The notes beneath the pieces are model-generated. The model searched no databases. It saw nothing but the letters and a program-made list of their open reading frames with translations, and was not told the DNA's origin. The position numbers and the translations under genes were made by a program. Shown here in pieces: positions 8,699-17,222 of a stretch of 64,000 bases of DNA. Within the stretch, counting starts at the first letter, position 1; every line of letters starts with the position of its first letter. This stretch comes from Promethearchaeota archaeon (GTDB lineage Archaea > Asgardarchaeota > Lokiarchaeia > Sigyniarchaeales > SOKP01): the NCBI GenBank assembly GCA_016926735.1, contig JAFGOA010000014.1:1-64000 (forward strand). Reading direction: 5' to 3'.

Positions 8699-9442
8699 AT
8701 GAATGAATTACAGACTTTTCGAAGGTTACCTTCTATAAAATGTTGGATTACCCATATACTCAATGGAAAATATTCCATTAACAATAGATTTCTCTATACT
8801 ATTTTTGGACAAATTAAGAGAATCAGAATTGTAACAACAATTGTTGATAAGAAAGAGATCCTTAATAATCAACGAATTAATGAAGAAGATTTTCTAGAAG
8901 ATGAAAATCCTTCAAATGTTAGAATTGAATTTTATTTGGATGATGGTACTGGGTTGATCAGAGCAACATTATGGAGCGCAAATCCAGATGATTATAGTGA
9001 ATATAATAAGGGAGATAAAATTGATTTAGTTGGCATGATAAAATATTGGAATGGATTCATATCAATTTCTCCAGAGATTATCAGAAAATTAGAGGATCCG
9101 AATTTCTCTCTATTACATGATCTTGAAATAATTAAAAGAATTAAGAAAGGAGATTTACAAGAAATTCCTGATATTAATGACCTTAATTTTGAATTTGAGA
9201 ATAATATTAATGAAATTGATGTTGATTCTTTATTTAAAGAAGAAAGTTCTGAACACTCAGATTTAAAAGATAAAATATATCTTCTTATTGAAGAGCATAC
9301 ATTGAATGGTGAGGGTATAAGTCTTCAAAATTTACTTGAATTATTAAAAATTTCAGAAAATAATTTAAAAGAGAATTTAAAAAATCTAGAGATCGAATCA
9401 AAGATATATCAATCTGAAGATAATATATATCAATCTTATTGA
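8699..9442 (+). CDS. RPA32-like single-stranded DNA-binding protein
   Basis: This is a replication protein A subunit that coats single-stranded DNA in replication and repair. The single OB-fold spans about residues 20-150 (GQIKRIRIVTTIVD..., FYLDDGTGLIRATLWS, YNKGDKIDLVGMIKYWNGFISISPE). An acidic linker follows, then a C-terminal winged helix (about residues 185-247, GEGISLQNLLELLKISENNLKENLKNLE). The OB plus C-terminal winged-helix layout is that of eukaryotic RPA2/RPA32. The length of 247 residues is close to that family. It leads the run aIF2beta - DUF424 - NMD3 - RIO1 but is separated from it by about 100 bases. Confidence 0.85.
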   Translation: MNELQTFRRLPSIKCWITHILNGKYSINNRFLYTIFGQIKRIRIVTTIVDKKEILNNQRINEEDFLEDENPSNVRIEFYLDDGTGLIRATLWSANPDDYSEYNKGDKIDLVGMIKYWNGFISISPEIIRKLEDPNFSLLHDLEIIKRIKKGDLQEIPDINDLNFEFENNINEIDVDSLFKEESSEHSDLKDKIYLLIEEHTLNGEGISLQNLLELLKISENNLKENLKNLEIESKIYQSEDNIYQSY

Positions 9443-9542
9443 TATATTTTGTTTTATATTATTTTTATTTGGGGAAAATAGCAAAATTATTTTTCAAGAA
9501 TTAATTTATATTTATTAATAATTGTTTTAACCAGGATTAATT

Positions 9543-9956
9543 ATGGATTTAAATAAATATAACGAGCTTTTAGACAAAGCTTATGATAAAATTCCTGATA
9601 ATGTAAAAAAGTCAAGTAGATTTGAGATACCTAAAGTTGAAATACGTTATGAAGGAAAGAATACATATATCTCTAATTTTCAGAAGATCTTAACAACACT
9701 TGATAGAGATAGAAAACATTTTCAAGGTATTTTACAGAAAGCAGCAGGAACAATGGGAGAAATTCGGGGAAATCAACTATTCTTAAAAAGTAGATATACT
9801 GAACAAGTATTAGATAGATTAATAAAACAATATGCTAAGGAATATGTTTTATGTAATATATGCAACAAACCAGATACTACAATACAAAAAGAGGGTAAAA
9901 GACAATTTTTAAAATGTACTGCTTGTGGTGCAAGAATAGAAATTAAAGAAAAATAG
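9543..9956 (+). CDS. eif2b: Translation initiation factor aIF2 subunit beta
   Basis: This is the beta subunit of the heterotrimeric factor that brings initiator tRNA-Met to the small ribosomal subunit. The core IYSN-like helix and alpha/beta domain are present (TYISNFQKILTTLDRDRKHF, then LFLKSRYTEQVLDRLIKQYAKEYVLC). A C-terminal zinc finger follows (CNIC...CTACGARIEIK). At 137 residues it has the normal archaeal length, lacking the lysine-rich eukaryotic N-terminus. It is the first of four closely spaced genes and lies 1 kb from the initiator tRNA that aIF2 binds. Confidence 0.95.
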   Translation: MDLNKYNELLDKAYDKIPDNVKKSSRFEIPKVEIRYEGKNTYISNFQKILTTLDRDRKHFQGILQKAAGTMGEIRGNQLFLKSRYTEQVLDRLIKQYAKEYVLCNICNKPDTTIQKEGKRQFLKCTACGARIEIKEK

Positions 9957-9976
9957 ATAATTAGTAATAATAAAAC

Positions 9977-10273
9977 ATGAATGTATATATAAAAGTTCAT
10001 TATAAAGATGGTATAGAGACAATTGCTATATGTGATGAAAACCTTTTATGCAAAGTTTTTAAAGAAGGTAATCTAAAGATCGAAATATCCAATCGGTTTT
10101 TTGGAGGAGAACTTATAACTGTAGAAAAAGCAATTGAAATTTTAAAAGATGTTTCCTATTTTAATATTGTTGGAGAATCAATTGTTCAAGAAGCAGTTAA
10201 TAATAAAATATTACCAAAAGAAGGAATACGCCGTATAAATGGCGTTCCAATGGCTTTAAAGATGATGTTTTAG
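9977..10273 (+). CDS. DUF424 family protein
   Basis: This 98-residue protein matches the archaeal DUF424 family. The typical core is FGGELITVEKAIEILKDVSYFNIVGESIVQEAV, ending in RINGVPMALKM. Its biochemical function is not established. In many archaea it is encoded beside aIF2-beta and NMD3, as here, which suggests a translation or ribosome role. The stop codon TAG overlaps the GTG start of NMD3 by one base. Confidence 0.88.
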   Translation: MNVYIKVHYKDGIETIAICDENLLCKVFKEGNLKIEISNRFFGGELITVEKAIEILKDVSYFNIVGESIVQEAVNNKILPKEGIRRINGVPMALKMMF

Positions 10274-11190
10274 TGCCTAATCGATTTTGTGCTATTTGTG
10301 GGAGAGAAATTAATACTTATTCACCTCATTTTAGTATGTGTTATAAATGTTATTTAAAGGAGCATCCTTTATTTGAGATACCAGATAAAATTTCAATTAA
10401 AGTATGTTTAGATTGTCTTAAATATACTAAAAAAGAAGACTGGATTGATCCACAAATCAAAGATTTAGATTATATTATCAAAGATGCAATAGAAAGATTT
10501 ATTCTTAAAATTTATCTAAAAAAAGCAACTATAGATTTTAATATGGTTTTAGATGAGAGTAGTGCTATTTATTCTTCTAAGGATCTACTTAAATCAATAA
10601 ATGTAAAGATAACAGGAATTTTAAAAGAAAATATAAGTATTGAATCTTCACAATGGATACAAGTAATTATTGAATATGAATTATGTAAAAATTGTGTAAA
10701 TCTAAGGGGAGGCTCTTATTTTCTTTCCATAATTCAACTGCGTATTATTGATGAAAAATATCTATCTATAATTGAAGAAGCATTAGATAAAATTGAAAAT
10801 TATGTAAAAAGTATATTCATAAAGGAACAAAGACATTATATCTCCAAAATTACCAATGAAAAAAATGGGATTGATTTATTTTTGAGTACTAATGAATTAA
10901 TGAATTATATTATATCCTTTCTAAGAGGAAATTACCATTTTATTCTTAAAAGATCAAAAAAATTAGTAGGAAGAGATATTCAAAGAGGTAAAAATTTATA
11001 TCGATTAAAATCACTCATAAAATTTTTACCTTTTGGAAAAAACGATACAATTATAATAAAAAATAAAAAATATCAAATTGATACAATCATAAAAAATAAA
11101 GTCATCCTAAAGGATGAGAATCATATTAAATATACAAAAGATTTTGATTATTTCTTTAATGAACCGATTAAAATAATAAAAGATAAATAA
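10273..11190 (+). CDS. NMD3 family ribosome-associated protein
   Basis: This is the archaeal homologue of eukaryotic NMD3, which is the 60S subunit export adaptor; the archaeal protein presumably acts in large-subunit maturation. The N-terminus has the zinc-binding CxxC pairs (CAICGREI, CYKCYLKEHPLFEIP, VCLDCLKY). The central region includes CKNCVNLRGGSYFLSIIQLR and the typical FLSTNELMNYIISFL. The GTG start overlaps the DUF424 stop, which implies translational coupling. The length of 305 residues fits archaeal NMD3, without the eukaryotic nuclear-transport tail. Confidence 0.9.
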   Translation: MPNRFCAICGREINTYSPHFSMCYKCYLKEHPLFEIPDKISIKVCLDCLKYTKKEDWIDPQIKDLDYIIKDAIERFILKIYLKKATIDFNMVLDESSAIYSSKDLLKSINVKITGILKENISIESSQWIQVIIEYELCKNCVNLRGGSYFLSIIQLRIIDEKYLSIIEEALDKIENYVKSIFIKEQRHYISKITNEKNGIDLFLSTNELMNYIISFLRGNYHFILKRSKKLVGRDIQRGKNLYRLKSLIKFLPFGKNDTIIIKNKKYQIDTIIKNKVILKDENHIKYTKDFDYFFNEPIKIIKDK

Positions 11191-11199
11191 GTTGATCAG

Positions 11200-12042
11200 A
11201 TGAATTTTGATGAAGAAGATTTTGAATATGAAAAAAAAGAAATAAATAAGGAATCAGGATTTCTTGAAAAAAATATAGACAATATGATAAAAAAAAAAAT
11301 AGATAATAAAAGAATAAAAAATATTGATAAGACAAAGAAAAGAGCTGTGATTGAAGCAGTTTTTGATGAAAGAACAATCTGGGAATTAGGAAGACTAATA
11401 AAGAATGACATTATTCATCATATTGAAGGAATCATCTCCGCTGGAAAAGAAGCTAATGTATATCTTGGATATGATTGTGATGAGAAAGAAATAGCACTTA
11501 AAATTTATAAAATTGATAATAACATTTCTAAATGGATGAGAAACTATATTATTGGGGATCCCAGATTTAAAAATATTCCTAATAATACATCAAAAATTAT
11601 CTATCTATGGGCAACTAAAGAGTATAAAAACCTTAAAAGGGCATATAAATCAGATCTTAAGGTTCCTAAACCGATATATGTTAAGAAAAATATACTTATT
11701 ATGGAATATATCGGCATTGGACCTAATCCTGCCCCACGATTAAAAGATATTAAGAATCCACCTAATATTGGGAATATTATGGAAAATATTCTTCAATTCA
11801 TAAAAATTCTCTATCAAAAGGCAAATCTAGTTCATGGAGATCTATCTGAATTTAATATTCTTTTTCATAATCAAACTCCAATCATGATTGATATATCTCA
11901 AGGTGTATCTATACATCATCCAAAGGCAGAAATCTTTTTGGTAAGAGATATTAAAAACATTTTTAATTATTTTGAGAAATTTGAGATTGTACTTCCTGAT
12001 CCAGAAACCTTTTACTATGAGATAATTAAGACACAAAAATAA
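11200..12042 (+). CDS. rio1: RIO1-type serine/threonine protein kinase
   Basis: This atypical kinase, conserved between archaea and eukaryotes, is needed for late small-subunit maturation. A charged N-terminal tail of about 50 residues precedes the kinase core. The glycine-loop equivalent SAGKEANVYLG is at about residues 80-90 and the ATP-binding Lys is in ALKIYK (101). The hinge is LIMEYIG, the catalytic loop HGDLSEFN (212-219) and the metal-binding IDISQGV (Asp231). The length of 280 residues is normal. It starts nine bases after NMD3 and ends the operon-like run. Confidence 0.95.
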   Translation: MNFDEEDFEYEKKEINKESGFLEKNIDNMIKKKIDNKRIKNIDKTKKRAVIEAVFDERTIWELGRLIKNDIIHHIEGIISAGKEANVYLGYDCDEKEIALKIYKIDNNISKWMRNYIIGDPRFKNIPNNTSKIIYLWATKEYKNLKRAYKSDLKVPKPIYVKKNILIMEYIGIGPNPAPRLKDIKNPPNIGNIMENILQFIKILYQKANLVHGDLSEFNILFHNQTPIMIDISQGVSIHHPKAEIFLVRDIKNIFNYFEKFEIVLPDPETFYYEIIKTQK

Positions 12043-12130
12043 AATATTTTTATTATAAATTATTCCACTAAACCGTCTAAAATTATCTAATCCATAAAAT
12101 TAAAATTTGATTTAACTTTATAAAATTTGA

Positions 12131-12140
12131 TATAAATTTA
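12131..12140 (+). promoter_or_regulatory. Putative TATA box of tRNA-Cys
   Basis: TATAAATTTA lies about 30 bases before the tRNA-Cys acceptor stem, the expected distance for an archaeal TATA element with a very short leader. The surrounding sequence is AT-rich, so confidence is limited. Confidence 0.4.
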
Positions 12141-12166
12141 TTATCTTCATTTGTATTTTTAAAAAT

Positions 12167-12266
12167 GCCAAGGTCGCTTAGCCCGGTTGGATAATAAACT
12201 TTATATTATACCGAAAGCGTCAGCCTGCAGAGTTGATTTGCGGGGGTTCAAATCCCTCCCTTGGCT
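12167..12266 (+). tRNA. tRNA-Cys (GCA) with D-loop intron
   Basis: The acceptor stem GCCAAGG pairs with CCTTGGC (12259-12265). The anticodon stem TCAGC/GTTGA encloses loop CT-GCA-GA, with anticodon GCA at 12227-12229. The T-arm is GGGGG-TTCAAAT-CCCTC. D-stem halves GCTT (12176-12179) and AAGC (12215-12218) are present, but the D-loop between them is about 25 nt too long. The excess contains CGGT/ACCG and ATAATA/TATTAT complementarity that fits a folded bulge-helix-bulge intron. Removing about 25 nt within 12188-12215 leaves a 74-76 nt tRNA. The exact splice sites are not fixed. Confidence 0.85.
12189..12213 (+). other. tRNA-Cys intron in D-loop (approximate ends)
   Basis: About 25 nt of extra sequence follow G18-G19 and precede the D-stem 3' half. 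ATAATA (12191-12196) pairs with TATTAT around 12205-12210, and CGGT pairs with ACCG outside it. The cut sites could shift by two or three bases. Confidence 0.65.
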
Positions 12267-12309
12267 TTTATTTTGATATTAAGAATTTTTAAAATAAATC
12301 CAGTTTTTT

Positions 12310-13650
12310 CTATTTTTGTTTTTCCCATTTTTTTAAATATGTTACTTCTGAAAGGGTTGATCCTCTCTTTATCTCTTCACGGAATCGATTTTCTTTCTCA
12401 TATACATCAATTGCACGATTTGCGATCTCTTGTGCTTTCTTTTGGGGGATTACTACAACACCGGAAACGTCTCCAATAATCCAATCCCCAGGATCAACTT
12501 TTTGACCTGCACAAATAATACTTGTGTTTATCTCTCCGAATCCTCTGGGTTCTCCTGCTGTTGGTGTAAAATATTTAGCATAAATTGGTAATTTAATTTT
12601 TCTTATATCATCTATATCTCTAACTGCTCCATCAATTACCACACCCGCTATTTCTTTAATTTTACAACTCCAAGAAGCAAGTTCTCCCCATACAGCATCT
12701 TTTCCTTCACAAGCATCAATAACTATTACGTCTCCCTTTTTTGCTATCTCTATAGCCTCAACAGGTTTACACCAATCTCCATTATAAGTTCTGACAGTAA
12801 TAGCAGGACCAACAAACTTAAAAGGATGGTCTTCTGTTCCAATCCATACAGGATTTAACCCCTTCATTTCTCCTGAACGATGCATAGCATCCGAAATATT
12901 AGGTGTAGATACAAGCATTAATGCTTTTCTTATTTCATTTTCATTGTATTTTTTAAAAAGTTCTGATTCGATTGGTTTTGCAGTTTCTATTGCTTTTTTT
13001 ATTTTTGCTGCGGTAATTTCTGGATTTTCTGATTTATAAAATGCTCCTCCTACAACTACAATATCTACCCCAATTTCTTTTGCCTTCGCAGCCGTTTCAC
13101 TATTTATCCCTCCTGCTACTGCAATCCAAGTAGAATGATTCAACTTTTCTTTTAGTTTTTTAGCAATTTCAAGTGTTTTTTCGCCACCATATATTGTCTG
13201 TTGATCAATACCAACATGAGAACAAATCATATTGACTCCTAAATTTTCAAGTTCTAATGCTCTTTCTATTAATTTATCCTTAGGGATATCTATCGTATCA
13301 CAGCCTAATAATACACCATATTTACTCGCTGCTTCCACAGCTTCCTTAATTGATGCATCATCACTTCCTCCTAACATTAATACTATATTTGCCCCTGATT
13401 TTGCTGCCATCTCAATCTCAATAGAACCTCCATCTACAGTTTTCATATCAGCAATTATAACTTTATCTGGAAAAGTCTTTCTTAATTCTCTTATAGCATT
13501 CATTCCTTCAGATTTAATTAATGGTGTTCCTGCTTCTATCCATTCAACACCACCTTTAATAGATTCCTCTGCAATCTCTAAAGCTCTCTTTAAATTAATT
13601 ACATCTAGTGCAATTTGGAGAAATGGTTTATTTTCTCTTTTTCTTATCAA
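12310..13650 (-). CDS. Hexulose-6-phosphate synthase / RraA-like fusion
   Basis: This is a two-domain protein. Residues 1 to about 215 are a 3-hexulose-6-phosphate synthase (OMP-decarboxylase superfamily barrel; QIALDVINL, GVEWIEAGTPLIKSEG, IIADMKTVDGGSIE, AVAGGINSETA). It condenses formaldehyde with ribulose 5-phosphate, or runs in reverse to make pentose phosphates in archaea. Residues about 235-446 are an RraA-like / dimethylmenaquinone-methyltransferase-like domain (VSTPNISDAMHRSG, VIDACEGKDAVWGELASW, VVIDGAVRDIDDI). Fusions of this kind are known in archaea, but the job of the RraA part is uncertain. The upstream region is divergent from the GTPase gene. Confidence 0.9.
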   Translation of the reverse strand: MIRKRENKPFLQIALDVINLKRALEIAEESIKGGVEWIEAGTPLIKSEGMNAIRELRKTFPDKVIIADMKTVDGGSIEIEMAAKSGANIVLMLGGSDDASIKEAVEAASKYGVLLGCDTIDIPKDKLIERALELENLGVNMICSHVGIDQQTIYGGEKTLEIAKKLKEKLNHSTWIAVAGGINSETAAKAKEIGVDIVVVGGAFYKSENPEITAAKIKKAIETAKPIESELFKKYNENEIRKALMLVSTPNISDAMHRSGEMKGLNPVWIGTEDHPFKFVGPAITVRTYNGDWCKPVEAIEIAKKGDVIVIDACEGKDAVWGELASWSCKIKEIAGVVIDGAVRDIDDIRKIKLPIYAKYFTPTAGEPRGFGEINTSIICAGQKVDPGDWIIGDVSGVVVIPQKKAQEIANRAIDVYEKENRFREEIKRGSTLSEVTYLKKWEKQK

Positions 13651-13993
13651 GATTATTTACCTAAATGGTTCTTATTAATAAAATCTTATAGCTCTTTTAT
13701 TATTAATCTTCTAAAAGAAAAAAATTTTACTACTATCACTAAAAAAAATCAAAGTTACTTACAAACAGTAGTTCATTTTTCTCTTTCAATAATTTTTAAT
13801 ACTTAGATTTGTATATTTTAATTAAAAGAATATTGATTTTATAAGAATGATATACTGATCTAAATCGTATTTATCTAAAAATAATAATAAATAATAAACT
13901 TTTAAAAAAGTTATAATATTTATTTAATGGTAATTATAGGATTATATAAAAAAGTAATTTTACATAAGAATAAGTATAAAAGGTTAGCTAAAG
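13651..13993. other. Intergenic region between divergent HPS and GTPase genes
   Basis: This 343-base AT-rich spacer must hold promoters for both divergent genes. TTATATAAAAAA near 13941-13952 is a candidate TATA element for the GTPase gene. No RNA gene, ORF or repeat is evident. Confidence 0.4.
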
Positions 13994-15706
13994 ATGACTG
14001 AGGATTATGATTATTTATTCAAATCTATTGTTGTAGGAGATGGAGGTGTTGGAAAAACTGCTATGACATTAAGATTTAGCAAGGGATTCTTTACAGAAGA
14101 TTATAAGATGACCATTGGAGTTGACTTTCATGTAAGAACAATAAACGTTGAAACAGATGAAGAAACAATAAGAGCAAAATTACAAATATGGGATACGGGA
14201 GGACAAGAACGATTTAGTTCAATTCGTCCGATGTATTATAGAGGCGCTTTAGGAGCATTATTAATGTTTGATTTAACTAATCTACCCAGTTTTGAACATC
14301 TTCCACAATGGATAGAAGAAGTACGTGCAAATGTACAAAATGAAGTTCCTTTACTTTTAGTAGGAAATAAATGCGATTTAATTGATCAAAGAGCAGTAAC
14401 CTTAGAAGAAATAGATACATTCACACGAGATTTTAATTTATATTATATGGAAGCTTCAGCAAAAACTGGGGATAATGTAGGTGATTGTTTTCAAATTTTA
14501 GCATGTTTAATGATTGGTAATGGTGTACCCGAAAAATTAATAGCTGAAGGAAATGTTTGTGCTCCTGGATATGTTTTATCATCACCTGCTATGGGACAAC
14601 AACCATCTATTGCTTCCAATGAAGTCTATGATCAATACAACAGTCCTGAAACAACAATTCCAATTACTTCAGAATATAACTCTTTTGAACCAGAACCTGA
14701 GACAGAGTATTCTCTTCCTCAAGAACCAAAATATATTTCTTCTCAAGATAATTATATGTTCCCTAAAGAAAAAATAACTTATTCTTCTGATACAGTAGAG
14801 AGTCAATCCTCGATTTCTCAAACTTCCTCCTATAAAACTGAAGCAGAAAAGATAAAGGATGATTTAAGATCTCTTATCAGAGAAGAAAAAGAACCCGATG
14901 TTCCAATTCCCGAAATGCCAAAAGAAGAACCAAAAATTATACCTGATTTCGATTTTAAGACTCCAGATGAAATATTAGCAGAACAATCTCAACCATCTGA
15001 AACTTTTAAACCAAAAGCAATACCATTTTCTTCAAATGCACCTATTCCAACAACTGCTCCTAAAGATTTTATATCCGAAAACACAATTGGTATTAGCGAA
15101 TCATCAATAGAAAAAGCACCTCCATTTGTTTTTGATCAACCAAGTGAATCAGCAGAATCTTTAAAAGAACCATCTAATTCATTATTTGATTATATACCCG
15201 AACCAATTGAAAGTCCTAAAAAAGCAAAGAAGAAAGCTAAGAAGAAAAAGAAAGAAGAAGAAAAGGAAAAGGAAAGAAAAGAAAAGGAAAAGGAAAGAAA
15301 AGAAAAGGAAAGAAAAGAAAAGAAGAAAAAGGAGAAAAAAGAAGCTGTAAAAATGAAACCTTCATTAGAAGAACCAATCCCTAAAGAAATCACAAAGAAG
15401 GAAAACCTACCCTCTTTATTTGAAACATTATATCAAAAAACTGCTACTTATCAAGGAGAAGAGAATGCTCAACATGCTGCGTTTATACCCTTTTCAGGAA
15501 CTAGAGTTACAGATATGTCTTCTGATATAGGAATTATTCCAAATATAGAAGATTTTAATAATACCTCGAATAATTATCCTTCTTATACTGATAATTTAAA
15601 TTCAATTCCTTCCTATAATGAAAAAAAAATAACATGTTCTAATTGCGGCTCTCAAGTATCTCCAGAATATGCTTTTTGTAATAAATGTGGTTCTAAATTA
15701 GGGTAA
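13994..15706 (+). CDS. Rab-like small GTPase with long tail and C-terminal zinc ribbon
   Basis: Residues 8-175 are a Ras-superfamily GTPase domain closest in motifs to Rab. G1 is GDGGVGKT (15-22), switch I contains TIGVDF, G3 is WDTGGQERF (66-74), G4 is NKCD (125-128) and G5 is ASAKT (154-158). The catalytic Gln is kept, with Gly replacing the usual Rab Ala before it. A disordered stretch of about 220 residues rich in Pro, Ser and Glu follows. Next comes a highly charged Lys/Glu segment (about residues 408-450) that could be a long helix. The C-terminus is a zinc ribbon (CSNCGSQVSPEYAFCNKCG), not a prenylation CaaX box. Membrane attachment by lipid is therefore not indicated. The convergent neighbour also carries zinc ribbons. 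Confidence 0.92.
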   Translation: MTEDYDYLFKSIVVGDGGVGKTAMTLRFSKGFFTEDYKMTIGVDFHVRTINVETDEETIRAKLQIWDTGGQERFSSIRPMYYRGALGALLMFDLTNLPSFEHLPQWIEEVRANVQNEVPLLLVGNKCDLIDQRAVTLEEIDTFTRDFNLYYMEASAKTGDNVGDCFQILACLMIGNGVPEKLIAEGNVCAPGYVLSSPAMGQQPSIASNEVYDQYNSPETTIPITSEYNSFEPEPETEYSLPQEPKYISSQDNYMFPKEKITYSSDTVESQSSISQTSSYKTEAEKIKDDLRSLIREEKEPDVPIPEMPKEEPKIIPDFDFKTPDEILAEQSQPSETFKPKAIPFSSNAPIPTTAPKDFISENTIGISESSIEKAPPFVFDQPSESAESLKEPSNSLFDYIPEPIESPKKAKKKAKKKKKEEEKEKERKEKEKERKEKERKEKKKKEKKEAVKMKPSLEEPIPKEITKKENLPSLFETLYQKTATYQGEENAQHAAFIPFSGTRVTDMSSDIGIIPNIEDFNNTSNNYPSYTDNLNSIPSYNEKKITCSNCGSQVSPEYAFCNKCGSKLG

Positions 15707-15722
15707 TAGATAAAAAAAATAA

Positions 15723-16487
15723 TTATTCAATCCTATGTCCACAAATAGGGCATATATTCCACATTTTTTTAATTTTTGAATAACAATTAGGACAATCTTT
15801 TAGATCTGGATCTTTTTCTGTCTGAGGTAATCCAAATATAGTAAGATCTTTCATATCTTTAAAAAATTCTTTTGGATTTTCAATATATTCGGGAGCAATT
15901 TCATTTTGATTATTTGTTTGATCATTATAAATCACAGGTTGTTCTGATTTTATTTCATTGCTAGGTTTGAAATATTCTTCAGGTCTTTGTGGTATATTTT
16001 TTTCTGGTTCATTAAGTTCCTGTTTTTGTACGTCCTTAGGATCTTCCACAGTTGTACCTACTTTGTATATAAAATAGTTTTCCTCATTATTTTCAATAAT
16101 AATTTCTCCATTTCTAAGAATTACTTCAATATAATATATAATCTTTGCACCAATTGGTACTTCGATAATTTCTGCTAAATAATAATCAGTTTTATATTCC
16201 ATTTTTATCTTATACCATGATTTTCCTTGATCCCCGCTAAAAATTAAATTAACTGTATCAATTGGTTCCTTAAAATCTTCTTCAGTAATTTTTGCAACTA
16301 TTTTTACATTCTTTTTTGTAAATAATTCCTTCTCATGTGTCTCTTTTCCTTCTTCCATATCCCACGCAGTACCACAACTAGGACAAGAAACGAACCAATT
16401 TGGATATTCTTTATTACAATTAGAGCATGTCTTTGTAAAGAATCTTGCAGTCTTTATTCCAAGCTTAGATTTTTTTTCTTTACCCAT
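15723..16487 (-). CDS. Protein with two zinc ribbons flanking an E-set/CBM48-like domain
   Basis: The N-terminal zinc ribbon (CSNCNKEYPNWFVSCPSCG, about residues 20-38) is followed by a beta-sandwich of about 80 residues. This sandwich (VNLIFSGDQGKSWYKIKME...YYLAEIIEVPIGAKIIYYIEVILRNGE) resembles AMPK-type glycogen-binding or Ig-like E-set domains. A Pro/Glu/Asn-rich linker leads to a C-terminal zinc ribbon (CPNCYSKIKKMWNICPICGHRIE). Function is unknown. It is convergent with the GTPase gene, 16 bases apart, and the shared zinc-ribbon tails suggest the two could belong to one system. No signal peptide is seen. Confidence 0.65.
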   Translation of the reverse strand: MGKEKKSKLGIKTARFFTKTCSNCNKEYPNWFVSCPSCGTAWDMEEGKETHEKELFTKKNVKIVAKITEEDFKEPIDTVNLIFSGDQGKSWYKIKMEYKTDYYLAEIIEVPIGAKIIYYIEVILRNGEIIIENNEENYFIYKVGTTVEDPKDVQKQELNEPEKNIPQRPEEYFKPSNEIKSEQPVIYNDQTNNQNEIAPEYIENPKEFFKDMKDLTIFGLPQTEKDPDLKDCPNCYSKIKKMWNICPICGHRIE

Positions 16488-16631
16488 TATTAATAGCCAT
16501 AAAAAATTTTTAATTAAGATAGAAAATTGATTTATCCATATATATTTTCACAAGATTTTATTAAAATCTTGGGAATTTTAATAAAATTCTTTACATTACT
16601 AATGATAAAGCATTATTGAAATAGATTTATT

Positions 16632-17222
16632 ATGATAATTAAAAAAGAATATATTAAAAATATCTTAGATACGTTTGATGATTTAATTGATATAAAGATT
16701 ATTATAAGAGAAAGTTCACCAGATTATAAGCTGAATGATTTATTACAAAATAAATTTATTTATTCATTAAATTCGATAAAGAATAAGCTTAATCCCATTT
16801 TTTCAACATATTTAAGTAATTTTAATTCAAAAAAATATATAAATAATCAAAGAAACTCACTTGATCAAATAAGAAATATTTTCAAAAAGGGAAATATGGC
16901 TATTATATCCTCAAATTCAGCAAAAAAAATATTGAAAAATTTTGGAATAGATCCAAGACAACTGATTGTAACTGGTGGACCTTTTTTTATGGAAGATTAT
17001 GAAAAAATAAATCCTGGGATTGAAAAAAAATGTAATAGATTGTTAGAAGAAATTAAAAATATAGAATGGTATGATAAAGAACTTTATTTTCTGTGTGAAA
17101 ATCAAAATAAATCTGATAAATTGACTTTGAGAAAATTAGATAAAATTTCTGAGTTAATAAAAAAACCAGTTAAAATAATTGAAATTGAATCATGGAATGA
17201 GTTTAAAGAAGATTTAACCTAA
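16632..17222 (+). CDS. Hypothetical archaeal protein, 196 aa (DUF2100-like?)
   Basis: I cannot place this with certainty. It is a soluble, mostly helical protein with a conserved-looking core (SNSAKKILKNFGIDPRQLIVTGGPFFMEDYEKINP) that recalls the archaeal DUF2100 family. That identification is tentative. The C-terminus has an alpha/beta look (KPVKIIEIESWNEF). The 3' end overlaps the end of the convergent decarboxylase gene by nine bases. Confidence 0.55.
   Translation: MIIKKEYIKNILDTFDDLIDIKIIIRESSPDYKLNDLLQNKFIYSLNSIKNKLNPIFSTYLSNFNSKKYINNQRNSLDQIRNIFKKGNMAIISSNSAKKILKNFGIDPRQLIVTGGPFFMEDYEKINPGIEKKCNRLLEEIKNIEWYDKELYFLCENQNKSDKLTLRKLDKISELIKKPVKIIEIESWNEFKEDLT

Noticed and set aside
11196-11411. 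Minus strand ORFs rich in Phe, Leu and Ser over the RIO1 start
   Set aside because: They are the complement of the Lys/Glu-rich RIO1 N-terminus and only look hydrophobic for that reason.
15217-15350. Purine-rich AAG/GAA repeats in the GTPase gene considered as a DNA repeat element
   Set aside because: They encode a Lys/Glu-rich protein segment in frame and need no separate explanation.
15190-15393. Minus strand ORF rich in Phe and Ser
   Set aside because: It is the complement of the Lys/Glu-rich segment of the GTPase gene and has no independent support.
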